NCBI GenBank assembly: GCA_022393335.1
Contig: JAJEKB010021225.1
Span: forward strand, 191,921 to 255,920
Length of the DNA stretch: 64,000 bases
From: Macrotrachela quadricornifera
Lineage: Eukaryota > Rotifera > Eurotatoria > Philodinida > Philodinidae
Reading direction: 5' to 3'
The translations under genes and the position numbers were made by a program. This document shows, in pieces, positions 24,031 through 34,756 of the stretch (its first letter is position 1; every line of letters starts with the position of its first letter). The notes beneath the pieces were generated by a model. It was given only the letters and a program-made list of their open reading frames with translations, searched no databases and had not been told where the DNA came from.

Positions 24031-26443
24031 ACGTCTTAACTATTCATTTGACAAAAATTTTGGCAATTTTTAAATCTATTTCTATGACATTTATACAATT
24101 TATTATATAAAATCAAGCCCGATACTATTTGATTTGAATATATAAAATAATAAATAAACGTGCACATAATTTTTCTTTCATTTCGTAATTAATTATTTTA
24201 ATTTTCTATTTTTGAAAAATATGTTGCATAATTTGTTGATATTCGACATTATTTAATGCATTCAACCTTCTGTTATTCATAATCGAAACTCGTAGAATAT
24301 GATACTTACATTTAAATAACATTTTATGTTATCTACAGAAAGCAGTGGGTGTGCTGAAGCACATTTAAACATAAGATAAATTTAGAAAAAGGCGTACATA
24401 CACTCATTCCTATACATTTTAAGACTTCATATATGTTTAGAAGATTTCATTGAGCTTCATGATACTTTAGAAATCATCGAAATAACTTACAGAAATAAGT
24501 GGCTGGTTGATGGGGATAGCACTTTCACTTTTAAAAGGAGAAAGGAGATTAACTTATTTTCATTTGAGAATGAGAAAATTGCTTTATCTACCTTTGCCCT
24601 TTTGAATATCGAATCACATTAGAATAATATTACGATAGTAATTCGCAAAAACCCAATTCTACGGTCATAATTTCGAAACTGAAAGTCTCCTTTAAAATTT
24701 AGAAGAAATGTTGTATTCAAGACTTAAAGTTTTTTATGCTTTATGCGTATATTAGACACATTGTCTGCACGTATCTGTTACTGTTATTTACAGAAGGAAT
24801 AACAATCAACCTAAAATCGGTACACTCAATAGAATACTAATGATCAATTTAATAATAGTATATAAAAAGTAAATCTACACTAAACATGAATAATACTACA
24901 ATTAATACAGAATAACATAATCTATGTGTAATAATAGAACCGATAGAGTGAGTTCTAATCAGTGTAAGATTATGGAGGCGATATGAAGCATACAAAGAAG
25001 GTAGAGTTAAGAAATTATCATTTTCACTGTTACTGCAATGGTTGGTTTGACACATATATATATATATGTATACATTAACAATAGTTAGCGGGTTAATAAA
25101 CGACAACGATGAATATACTATAATAGTTTTTTTCGATTATCTTTATCGAGAAATGGAGATTGTTTGCTTCTCTGCAAATGTATTTTGGGGGTTAGTAATG
25201 AACTTTTCCTCTCCACTATTTCACAATCATCGATCAAAAGCTTGTAGTTAAATTGAAGACATCTTCTTTAGATTAACGGTGAGGATAATGAAACAAAAAA
25301 TCAGTCTACTTTGTTTTCAATGTTATTAGATTATAAGAATATTTCACAGAATTAAATGATCATCAACATTTCTAAGAGAGAAATAAATATGTTTCTACTG
25401 TAGATAAAACTACTTATAATTTAACTATTAGATACGTGGTGAATTATCTGAAAAATAAATGGTACAGACCAACAAAAAAAATATTTTTGTCATATTTATA
25501 AAAAAAAATTATTTTTGTTAAGTTAAGTCGATGTTTTCAGCACGACTAATTCACATTCATCGAATTCTTATGATGTTCAATCGTTAATCATCTAGCTTTT
25601 CATTATTTAAATCAGTTTCTACTCATCTAGGTCGAATATACACTCACGTCAACAATCAATTATAAAGAAGTTGAAAATTAAGCATTTTTATACTATATAC
25701 AGAGCTATATGATTGTTGTATACAGCTAACATATCCACCACTGCTGAAATTTTTAGTAGAAACGAATTGAATCGATCATAATAGTCGAAGGTCAAGCCAA
25801 AATCAGAAAGTAAATAAGTATATTTTAATTTATCACATCTGTTTTAGGTCAAATTGATGGATCAAAACAAAGAACAGTAAATATTTTAATTAATTACTTT
25901 TTTATTATATACATCGGAAATAGAGAAATACGCAGTAGATGTGAACAATACGCAAAAGAGAAATTACTAAAATAAAAAAAAATTGATTTCAGTTATTTCA
26001 TCATTGATTGATATTTTAAACAATAACAACTCTATTTTCGCTATAATTAGTAAACATACGATCGTTTGCAATAGCAAATGGATGAATACGGTCATATACA
26101 GTGCATATACGACATATACACGATTGTAACAATCGTATATGGAGACTCTAACTGTTGATCGGGACATTGTTCATGACACCAGTTTTGATCAATTCATGAA
26201 AAACAGTTTCTTTAGAAGTATACACTAATTTTGCTGATATCTTATAAAAACTTACTTGAAATCACTCAAATGCATCACAATTGATCTAAAATAGTTTATA
26301 AGATACCTACCAAAGAATGTTTAGAAATGATTCATATCAGTTAAATTAATTAATGCACCGAACCTTGTCGTGTGCATAGTGCAGTAAATATAATGTGTTA
26401 TAAATTCTACCATGAACATATACTGAAATATAGATGTGTCATA
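24031..26443. other. Intergenic region, no gene recognised
   Basis: About 2.4 kb of AT-rich sequence with several open frames of 60-85 codons on both strands, none with a domain, signal peptide or splice partner. (TA)n at 25052-25068 is a short microsatellite. Confidence 0.5.
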
Positions 26444-26891
26444 CTCTCCAAATAAAAGTAGTTTGTAGAACCCTTTGAAAAAGTTCTGTAGATTTCCAAA
26501 AGGCTCCAAATGTGTCCAAAGTCTCAAAAAATAAAATAAAAAAACAACAGAACCTTTTGAAGGTTCTGCAGAGTATCCACTAGCTCAGAACCATCTCTTG
26601 CAGAACCCTTTTTAGGTTCTGCACAAAAATATTAGGTCTCAGTACAGAGCCATTAGAGTTTCTCACGAAACGTTAATGGTTTTGTATAGAAAATTCAAGG
26701 TTTCATACTTTTCCACAGAACCTAAAAAAAGGTTCTGCAAGAGATGGTTCTGCTAGTGGACACTCCGTAGAACCTTCAAAAGGTTCTGTCGAATTTTTTA
26801 TCCTTTTTTTGGAACTTTGGACACATTTGGAATCTTTTGGAAATCTACAGAACTTTTTCGGAGGTTCTGCAAAACTCCTTTTTTTAGAGAG
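26444..26891. mobile_element. TA-flanked palindromic MITE
   Basis: A 448-base element flanked by TA on both sides, starting CTCTCCAAA and ending TTTAGAGAG. The arms (26455-26525 and 26810-26880) match over about 70 bases, including GTTCTGTAGATTTCCAAAAG and CCAAATGTGTCCAAAG. Inner AGGTTCTG/CAGAACCT words repeat several times in both orientations. The TA duplication and the end sequence fit a Tc1/mariner-type non-autonomous element. The same terminal pattern recurs at 55683-55878. Three short open frames inside are shadows of the repeat. Confidence 0.8.
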
Positions 26892-27350
26892 TAGTTTATA
26901 TACCAATCATTCCTTCATTGTTTTGCTTCGCGCGTGCAACTATATATGTTCGAACCATTTAGAGGACATAATAAACTTATGTTTTCGTATATTTTTCCTT
27001 CTTGAGGTCATTTTTCAATCGTTTATTATACAAAAAACATATCAGCAGGTTGATAAATGATCGAGAATAGATTGCATCGAAATGTTTCAGTTGAAATCAA
27101 ATGGGCTCGACACAGCTAGATGTTAAGATCTCATCGTCTTGAGCTTCAACAATAGATGCTGTTAATTTGAATTAAAATGAAAAACTATTAATTATTTGAA
27201 TTTTCCAGAAAAACCTATCCTTCTACCGAAGCATGAATTCGAACCACGTTTTAAAGTGTCGCATTTAAATATATCCGGCGTCGCATCGTAGAAGTACGAC
27301 ACATGCGACATATTTTATCTCACTATGTGTAGCAACAGAAAAAAAAGAAT
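26892..27350. other. Intergenic between MITE and tRNA-like sequence
   Basis: AT-rich. Contains the T8 run (read on the minus strand) directly 3' of the tRNA-like sequence. No gene seen. Confidence 0.4.
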
Positions 27351-27486
27351 GCCACCGGCGAGGAGTCGAACCTCCACCTCGTCTTTGGAGAGAACAATCT
27401 ATCTTCGTACTGTTTTACTTTCGTATTCAGTCATGAAACTGATAGACCATTGCAGACGCATCCTACCGTTAGACTACAGCGACGAA
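27351..27486 (-). tRNA. tRNA-like sequence with ~62-base intron-like insert, probably a pseudogene
   Basis: On the minus strand, TAGTCTAACGGTAGGAT forms a D-arm like that of tRNA-Glu/Gly and serves as an A-box. GGTTCGACTCC (27367-27377) is a perfect B-box and T-loop. CGTCT (27454-27458) and AGACG (27380-27384) can pair as the anticodon stem, leaving 69 bases, i.e. a 7-base loop plus an insert. A run of eight T follows the 3' end, as at RNA polymerase III genes. Against a working tRNA: the acceptor strands pair poorly, the position-33 T is not evident, and one T-stem pair is a mismatch. The anticodon cannot be assigned with confidence. Confidence 0.45.
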
Positions 27487-27674
27487 AACTCATTATAATT
27501 ACTTCATAATATGTTGTTCGAAATGGATGTTGAGTAATATCATTGCATGGAACGCGAAAAAAGATTTTATTATCATGTGTTCTGTTCTGTTCTCTCCAGT
27601 TAAAACAAAATATTCGTAGTCACTTTTGTTATTTTTTTGGTGAGAGCGTCGTCTTTTATAAAATTTCTATTTAT

Positions 27675-28387
27675 AAAGGACAGAGACGGATAAGAACGCA
27701 AATCGGCCCACCCTCAGATTTTAAAAGAAGCTACATCACTAGATGCAGAATTTAACGATGATTCTTTTGGTAATAAATTGAACACCCTTTGAAAAGCGTT
27801 CCATCAATTTTCGAATTGATTTATAGGCTAATTTTTTCTCCTATTTTCTCTTATTTTCTAACAACTATTTTAAAAATTCCTTACTCAAAACTATTCAATC
27901 ACTACTATCAAATAGTCTCATTTGATAGAGTTCTTCAAGTTCTACAATTTGGTATGCTTTTTTCCTCTTTTAGCCACTACCCAAAAAACATTATAGGGAC
28001 ACACTGTCTAAATTAGTGTAATTAAAATGAAGTCATCAACGCCATATATTTCCATCATTTTTAACAGTGTTTTACTATAAATTTTTTTTGGCCAGTGACT
28101 AAAAAAGGAAAAAAGTATATTAGATTGTAGAGCTTGCAGAGCTCTATCAAATGAGACTATTTGATAGTAGTGATTGAATAGTTTTGAGTAAGGAATTTTC
28201 AAAATAGTTGGTAGAAAATACGAAAAAAAATTAGTCTATAAATCAATTCGAAAATTGATGGAATTCTTTTCAAAAGGTGTTCAATTTATTACCAAAAGAA
28301 TCATCGTTAAATTCTGCATCTAGTGATGCAGTTTCTTTTAAAATCTGAGGGTGGGCCGATTTGCGTTCTTATCCGCCCCTGTCCTTT
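27675..28387. mobile_element. 713-bp foldback element
   Basis: Two arms of about 310 bases (27675-27985 and 28077-28387) are near-perfect inverted copies around a 90-base centre. The ends read AAAGGACAG(A/G)G(A/G)CGGATAAG. Long shared stretches include AACGCAAATCGGCCCACCCT and TCACTACTATCAAATAGTCTCA. No transposase frame is present and I could not define a target duplication. A transcript would fold into a long hairpin. Confidence 0.85.
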
Positions 28388-28491
28388 CCCCTTGGTTTTG
28401 CTGCTGAAATGTTGTAACATACACCAAAATAGATGTAATTGCGCCACCCATAAAACAAGACTGAAGTAACAGTATAATCGTAAGTTTCTTT

Positions 28492-28891
28492 NNNNNNNNN
28501 NNNNNNNNNNNNNNNNNNNNNNNNNNNNNNNNNNNNNNNNNNNNNNNNNNNNNNNNNNNNNNNNNNNNNNNNNNNNNNNNNNNNNNNNNNNNNNNNNNNN
28601 NNNNNNNNNNNNNNNNNNNNNNNNNNNNNNNNNNNNNNNNNNNNNNNNNNNNNNNNNNNNNNNNNNNNNNNNNNNNNNNNNNNNNNNNNNNNNNNNNNNN
28701 NNNNNNNNNNNNNNNNNNNNNNNNNNNNNNNNNNNNNNNNNNNNNNNNNNNNNNNNNNNNNNNNNNNNNNNNNNNNNNNNNNNNNNNNNNNNNNNNNNNN
28801 NNNNNNNNNNNNNNNNNNNNNNNNNNNNNNNNNNNNNNNNNNNNNNNNNNNNNNNNNNNNNNNNNNNNNNNNNNNNNNNNNNNNNNNNNNN
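28492..28891. other. Assembly gap (400 N)
   Basis: A run of Ns between the foldback element and the TPR gene end. Its round length suggests a scaffolding placeholder, so the true distance is unknown. Confidence 0.95.
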
Positions 28892-29170
28892 CGTCTTGGT
28901 CATCATGAACTTGCATTAGAAATGTTACAAAAGTCACTCAAAATCAAAGATAGATCACTTCCTCCTCATCATCCAGAGATTGGAACAAGTTATGAACATA
29001 TAGGTCTCATATACGAGAGCAAGAATGAATTGGAACAAGCATTGACAAATCTACAGAAAGCATTAACCATATATAGCCACGAACTATCATGGAACCATCC
29101 GAACATTGTCAAATGTAAACAAGATATTCAACGTCTACAAGGAAAACTAGAAAGCGTGGTTTCATGCTAG
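28892..29170 (+). CDS. C-terminal fragment of a kinesin-light-chain-type TPR protein, cut by the gap
   Basis: The open frame enters from the gap and ends at TAG 29168-29170, giving 92 residues. It starts LGHHELALEMLQKSLKI, then IGLIYESKNELEQALTNLQKALTIY and SWNHPNIVKCKQDIQRLQ. These are about two TPRs with the 42-residue kinesin-light-chain spacing, plus the terminal helix also found at the end of the ART-TPR protein (HPDVIRIEQHINRL). It may be the end of another ART-TPR gene on the opposite strand, but the N-terminal part is hidden by the gap. Confidence 0.8.
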   Translation, partial: RLGHHELALEMLQKSLKIKDRSLPPHHPEIGTSYEHIGLIYESKNELEQALTNLQKALTIYSHELSWNHPNIVKCKQDIQRLQGKLESVVSC

Positions 29171-29724
29171 ACAATTGAAAATCTTTCAATATCACATATA
29201 TTTGATCCGTTTATATTTATATGAACCACATTTAATCAGAATATAACTGATTGCTTAATAACTTTTACTGTTTTTCAACAGTAGAGACTAGTTCCAAAAT
29301 TTTTCTACTAATTATTTGTCCACCTTAATCAGCTTATACGTTGTAGCATTACGGCATCTTAATGGTGTGACAAAGAAAGGTCCCGACATATTGACCTGAG
29401 CTGGAGGCTGATATTATGTAGGTTTGCTACACTAAATGCCCTGAGGCCAAATATAAAAATAATTACCTGCTGAGGCCTGTCCACCGAGAAACTATAGCGA
29501 AAACATTTTTTGGCCATATAGTGCATGTATACACATACAGACCTTTTTTAGATCACCTTGTTTTTCATAGAAATATTGTTCGATGACAGATATAACAAAA
29601 ACAGATGAATTGATATTATCTTCTACTAATATAACAATATAACATCTCTCTATATGTGTAATCCATACGGTCCTTCGATGCTGTTCATAACTCTGCGCGC
29701 ATGTTTTATTCTGTTGAAATTCAC

Positions 29725-29742
29725 TGTCCACTGGGGTGGACA
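29725..29742. promoter_or_regulatory. 18-bp palindrome 1 in transposon left region
   Basis: TGTCCACTGGGGTGGACA, the first of three copies of the pattern TGTCCA-N6-TGGACA. A half-site also occurs in each terminal arm (29478 and 33397). A protein-binding site is inference. Confidence 0.55.
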
Positions 29743-30061
29743 TTGGTATATGCAGTACTGAAAAAAATGGGAGCGTATAATCCAAAACGAACTTTATGTT
29801 GGTTGTAGAGAACTTCATAAGCTCTCGATAGGCACGTTAAAAAAACCTTTTCTATGTAGCGTATGGTCGAGCTAGTTAGAACAAAAAGTGTGAATTTTTC
29901 AATTGTACAACTTTTCTTTCGTAATCCTACATTAACAAAGATTCTGTATATTTTTTTAGTCTTGGAACTGATATCCATACGGTAAATGCTTATGAGTTGC
30001 ACAAAATACTTTATAAAAATTATGAATGAGATACTAGATTAGAATTCTTATGAGTCTGTAA

Positions 30062-30079
30062 TGTCCATTCCGGTGGACA
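30062..30079. promoter_or_regulatory. 18-bp palindrome 2 in transposon left region
   Basis: TGTCCATTCCGGTGGACA, followed by TTGG as in copy 1. Confidence 0.55.
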
Positions 30080-30603
30080 TTGGAGAGAAATGGTATGAAA
30101 ATGGTCATTTTCAATAAACGACACGACTCATATATACGCATAGAAACGATTTTGTTTTGAACGATTAATACTGTTTTTGACAAATAAGAACATTAATTAG
30201 AGGGTATTAGACTTTCAACTCAATTTCTTTCGAACTTTCGAGGAAGACAGCTCATCTCGTCAAACGATAAAAGGAAAAATTCAGCATTAATGACAACTTC
30301 AGTTGGACCCATATTACTCATGACACCCCTTGTCTATGATGCTCTAAACAAATCATATGTGCACAACTTCAATCAAAATATAACAAGCGACCTAGTGGCA
30401 TGAATAATGCTCTTCTAACTAAATTTACAATCAACCCTGCATATATTCTTCAATTATTTAAATATAAGACTTCGTAATTTCAAAAAATTCCAACAAAATA
30501 GAAGTGACGATGAAGTTCTTGAGTATTAATGATATTTTTTTATAAGTAGAAAACTATAAGGAAGACCAATTTTAAGTCGCTTCCTCTCCTTTTCCTCTCT
30601 CCT

Positions 30604-30618
30604 CCCCCCCCCCCCCCA
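30604..30618 (+). repeat. Poly-C tract
   Basis: About 14-15 consecutive C next to palindrome 3. A G-rich tract (GGAGGGGGGGGGGAGGGGG) lies at about 30760-30778, so the two can pair, or form quadruplexes on opposite strands. Confidence 0.8.
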
Positions 30619-30636
30619 TGTCCACCACAGTGGACA
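30619..30636. promoter_or_regulatory. 18-bp palindrome 3 in transposon left region
   Basis: TGTCCACCACAGTGGACA. Same outer half-sites as copies 1 and 2, with a different centre. Confidence 0.55.
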
Positions 30637-31263
30637 TCGTACTGTACTAAGTACAAAATAACTTTATGTTTTGCCTGGTATACCATAAGCATACTGATAA
30701 TTAGCAGTCATAAAATTAATGATTGGCTCACTCATAGCTCTTCGAAAACTCTCGTAGCGGAGGGGGGGGGGAGGGGGATAAAGGGTTAATCATATCTTTG
30801 CTTTATGTTCTTGTATAGATGTCATTCTTATATAATTTACAAAAGAGATTATTTGAACTTTTGGATGATGTTATGATTTTCTTTTTTCATTCGATTATGG
30901 TATCATTCTTTATCAATCCTACGTAGATATAACGAATTCACTGTATATATGTATTCGTATTATCTTTTCTAGGTCTGTATATTCCCAATCTCAATATGTT
31001 AGTGCTATGTTATCCAGGTTCTTGTAATCACAATGTCTTTGTTTATGGTATACATTTCACTTTTGTATTCATTCGCTCGTTCATTATTTCGAGCTATAAA
31101 TAGACCGGTTCTAATTCAAATGTAGTATGTGATATACAAATATATTCATCTAATCTTATTGTTTAATCTACGATTAGATGCTTCCAGGGTACGTTGTAAG
31201 TCAATACACCTTTTCGTTAATAAATATTAAACAAGCGTCTGTCATTTAGTTCTCTTTATAAAA

Positions 31264-32777
31264 ATGGCTAATATGAACAATATTTTATACTTATTTGATG
31301 ATCTCGTACATCAAAAATATCCAAGATTCAGTCGTACTAAATCATCAGCAAAAGATCATAAACTAGCGGATCAGTTATTTCTTATATTTGATCAATTACT
31401 AAATGCTAATGGGTTAGAATTTGAGAATATTAAAACGTTAGATTTCAATGTAAATGACGATGATGAAGAATATCAAGAAGAAAACCATGATGACACACCG
31501 TGCAATATTGATGATGTAAGATATTCTTATAATACAATGTGTAATATTGTTGCATATTCAAAGATTCGTACCTTTTCATCATTACGTAGTCGCTATAGAA
31601 AAATAAAATCAAAATAACATTTACACAGAATAAAACAGTACGTTAAAGAACAAGATACGAAATTCCTTAAACTTCAACATATTAATGAATTTGTTTATGC
31701 AGAATTTATGCGTGCTAGGAAATCTTATCCATCAATCCATGATTCTGATGTAAGATGCCCTGCTATCAAAAAAGCATGTGAAATAAATCTAAATGATTTT
31801 GTGGCATCTCATCATTGGTTAATAAATTTCAAACGTCGTCACCATATCTCATCAAGAAAAATAACCAAATTAGTGACAAAGCATCATTTAGAAAACCATA
31901 ATGAAATATTAAAATCTGCCGAAGATTTTGTTAAAAAAGTGAAAGATAAGGTTCCAAAGTATGCAGAAGATCATATAGTAAATACTGATCAAAGCAGTTT
32001 CAAGTAAGTTGAGCATCTTATGAATAAGCTGAATGATAATTCTTGATTTTTAGTTACGAAAATCCTTCGACAAGAACTCTAACAACAACCGGTGAAAAAG
32101 CAACATTCGGTCAGATAAGGTTAATGAATGCTGTTACACACTCATGTACAATTATGCCTATCATTAGTATGGCAGGAACATTAATTGGTCCAGTTTTTAT
32201 ATGCTTACAAGAGTCAACAGGAAAACTAGGACCGCATGTTAAACGGTCACTTTATCAGGCTAATAATATTCATGTAACGCGTAGCAAATCAGGAAAACTT
32301 AGTAAAACACATATTACCTATTGGGCTGAGAAAGTATTACAACTTTCAGTTTCTAAAGATTGCTTATCATTATTATTATTTGACTCTTGGTCTGGTCAAA
32401 CAGATCCTAGTTCTTACGATGGGATCCTTAACGACGATATTACATGTGAACGGATACAGATTTCTGCAAAAATAACTAGAGATGTTCAACCACTAGATCG
32501 TTATTTTTTTCGGCAATGGAAATATTTCAAACAAAAAATATGTGATCGTATAGTCATTGATCGTATAGACATCGATATTACTTCTTGAAATAACATCTTG
32601 AAAATGCACTCTTTAATACACAATCAATTGTCAGCAACGAAATTCAAGCCGATGATAAAATATGCCTGGTTCTCAACAAGATATTTATCACAAGATCCTG
32701 GTACTTTTGATAATGTGCAGAACGTGTGTTTTTCTTTCGATGAAGATTTTTGTTCTTTCTCCACGTGTAACGATTGA
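31264..32777 (+). pseudogene. pogo/Tigger-like transposase (CENP-B HTH plus DDE_1), two nonsense codons
   Basis: Exon 1 runs 31264-32003 and exon 2 runs 32054-32777, joined by a 50-base GT...AG intron that restores TDQSSFNYENPS. An in-frame TAA interrupts exon 1 at 31615-31617 and a TGA interrupts exon 2 at 32586-32588. The frame stays open and family-like on both sides. A helix-turn-helix of Tc5/CENP-B type (WLINFKRRHHISSRKITKL) precedes the catalytic domain. The acidic triad appears as NTDQS, LLLFDSWSGQ and DVQPLDRYFFRQWK. Beyond the TGA, HSLIHNQLSATKF and YAWFSTRYL match the tail I know from this family. The gene lies inside the terminal repeats of the element. Only nonsense changes are visible, so inactivation looks recent. 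It would cut and paste the element at TA. Confidence 0.85.
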
Positions 32778-32997
32778 TCTTTTATTTCTTGTTGTCACTG
32801 TGATAGCCTACTCCGTTTCAATCATTTTGTCATCGATGATCATAAACATTGAAATTAACAGTTCTATAGCGTAACAGAAAGATCATCTTTTATGCACATA
32901 TAAAGAGGTGTTATACTGTTATATTAGCAGAAAATAATATCAATTCATCTGTTTTTGTTATATCTGTCATCGAACAATAATTCTAAAAAAACAAGTC

Positions 32998-33321
32998 CAG
33001 GTGAACAAATCCGATGTTGGATCCGATCGGATCCTGTCGGATTCAACCATCCGACAGGATTTTATAGGATTCCAGGTGACGGAATTGCGTTGGATTCCGC
33101 CGGAAAAGTGTCAGCTGTTGCAAATTCTTTGAGCAGTGATTTAAGCACTACTTACGCATGGTCTTTAAAGCTTGTCGGGTCTGACTATCGGATTTAACAT
33201 AGAATTCGATCGGATCACAACACTACGGAATCCAATGTGATTCCGTCACAAGGTTTTTATCGGATCCTATGTTATTTTGTCGCATTCGATATCGGATCCG
33301 ACTCTTGGATTAGTCCACCTG
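32998..33321. mobile_element. CGGATCC-rich inverted-repeat element nested in the transposon
   Basis: The left end CCAGGTGAACAAATCC and the right end, read inverted, CCAGGTGGACTAATCC match. Inner arms share AGGATCC/AGGATT, GTGACGGAAT and TTGGATTCCG. It is full of GGATCCGATCGGATCC-like words. About 324 bases, no coding content. The open frame at 32955-33197 is a shadow. Confidence 0.6.
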
Positions 33322-33729
33322 GGAGGTAGTCTAAACAAAAGTCTGTATGTGTGTACATGCACTATGTGGTCAAAAAATGATTTCACTATAGTTTCTCAGT
33401 GGACAACCCTCAGCAGGTACTTGTTTTTATATTTGACATCAGGGCACTTCCCATGTAAATATTTTTTGCCTCAAAGCGCGTCTGAAACGCGTTTTATTTG
33501 TGTGTGAAACGGTAAGAGTGAACACGTCTAAACGCGTCCCCAGTGATCAGAAGTCGTTCATATACACCACTAAACTATACTAGCTCGAAATCTTTTCTTA
33601 TTTAAAATAAAATATATTTGAATGCAAATTTTATAGGTTATAGTGTAGTAAACCCGCATAATATCAGCCTCCAACTTGGGTCATCACTTCGGCACCTTCC
33701 CTTGTGAACGCAAGAACAGTTTCATATTT

Positions 33730-34756
33730 ATTTGAAAAAGAGACGAAAAATAAAGACTAGAAGCAACTGTAACAAGTAAATATATCACCTATAATAAATG
33801 GCCACACTTTGCATTTCATATTTTAATCTCTAAATGTATTTTTTATTAAGAAAAAACCAAATTTTATCACAAGATGCAGCGTAAAAAGCTTTACAATATA
33901 AAAACTAAAGTTAATTTTATTTGTATACATTTTGTTTTCAAAAAAGAGCAAAACTCTGCAACAAAACTTCATCATTGTAAAAAAATCATTTCTTTTACAC
34001 GAACGAGTATTCTCTTTTTCTTATTTTATCTTTTTGTTACCTAATATGTTGCCGTTAAAAGAAACGAAATATACCACAAAATGCAGTGTAAAAAGCTTTA
34101 TAATCTACAAACTAAAGTTAATTTTAATTGTATACTTTTTATTTAAAAAAAAAAGCAAAATTTTGTGTTGTAAGTTTTGGTGTGTGAGTTCAATTTATTT
34201 AGTAAATCACTTACACGAGAATACAGAAATGATGAAGAAGACTTAGGAAAACAGAAAGAAGAAAAGGAGAACGAGGACAAAACCAGAAGAACAATAAGAA
34301 TCAGAAGACAGAAACGAACGAAAACACGAACGTTTATATATGTATAAATGTTGGAAAATACCTAATGGTATAAGCACTAGCATAAACGGAAAAATCCAAC
34401 ATATAACACACAGTATACTAAGGGAAAAATTCATTGTCTTTTAGGAAAGTTCCAATATATCATGTTGGGAAAATTCCAATATTAACATGTGTGACCAATT
34501 TTCGTCATCGCGAAAACTGGTGACACAAAACTCGGAGTTATTTTGAACATAAAAAGTATATACAATTAAAATTAACTTTAGTTTTTATATTGTAAAGCTT
34601 TTTACGCTGCATCTTGTGATAAAATTTGGTTTTTTCTTAATAAAAAATACATTTAGAGATTAAAATATGAAATGCAAAGTGTGGCCATTTATTATAGGTG
34701 ATATATTTACTTGTTACAGTTGCTTCTAGTCTTTATTTTTCGTCTCTTTTTCAAAT
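33730..34756. mobile_element. Palindromic element E1 with ~205-bp internal units
   Basis: Arms of about 190 bases (33730-33920 and 34560-34756) are nearly perfect inverted copies starting ATTTGAAAAAGAGACGAAAA. They include ATCTCTAAATGTATTTTTTA and AAGATGCAGCGTAAAAAGC. A second direct copy of the GATGCAG unit lies 208 bases after the first (34081). No transposase. It abuts the right end of the pogo element. Confidence 0.8.

Larger units (their letters stand above)
29369..33710. mobile_element. pogo/Tigger-like DNA transposon, about 4.3 kb
   Basis: Long terminal inverted repeats bracket a pogo-type transposase. The left arm (29369-29550) contains GGAGGCTGATATTATG, CTACACTA, GCCCTGA, AAATATAAAAA, TACCTGCTGAGG, GTCCAC.GAGAAACTATAG and ATAGTGCATGTA.ACACAT. 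All recur in inverted order at 33330-33708. The right arm carries an extra 200 bases (about 33433-33645) that separates the outer from the inner part. The left subterminal region holds three 18-bp palindromes. A small CGGATCC-rich inverted-repeat element sits at about 32998-33321. Exact ends and the TA duplication are uncertain by a few bases. Confidence 0.75.

Noticed and set aside
28307..28937. Two 199-codon frames on the minus strand
   Set aside because: They run through the N gap, and their ends are foldback-element sequence or the antisense of the TPR gene.
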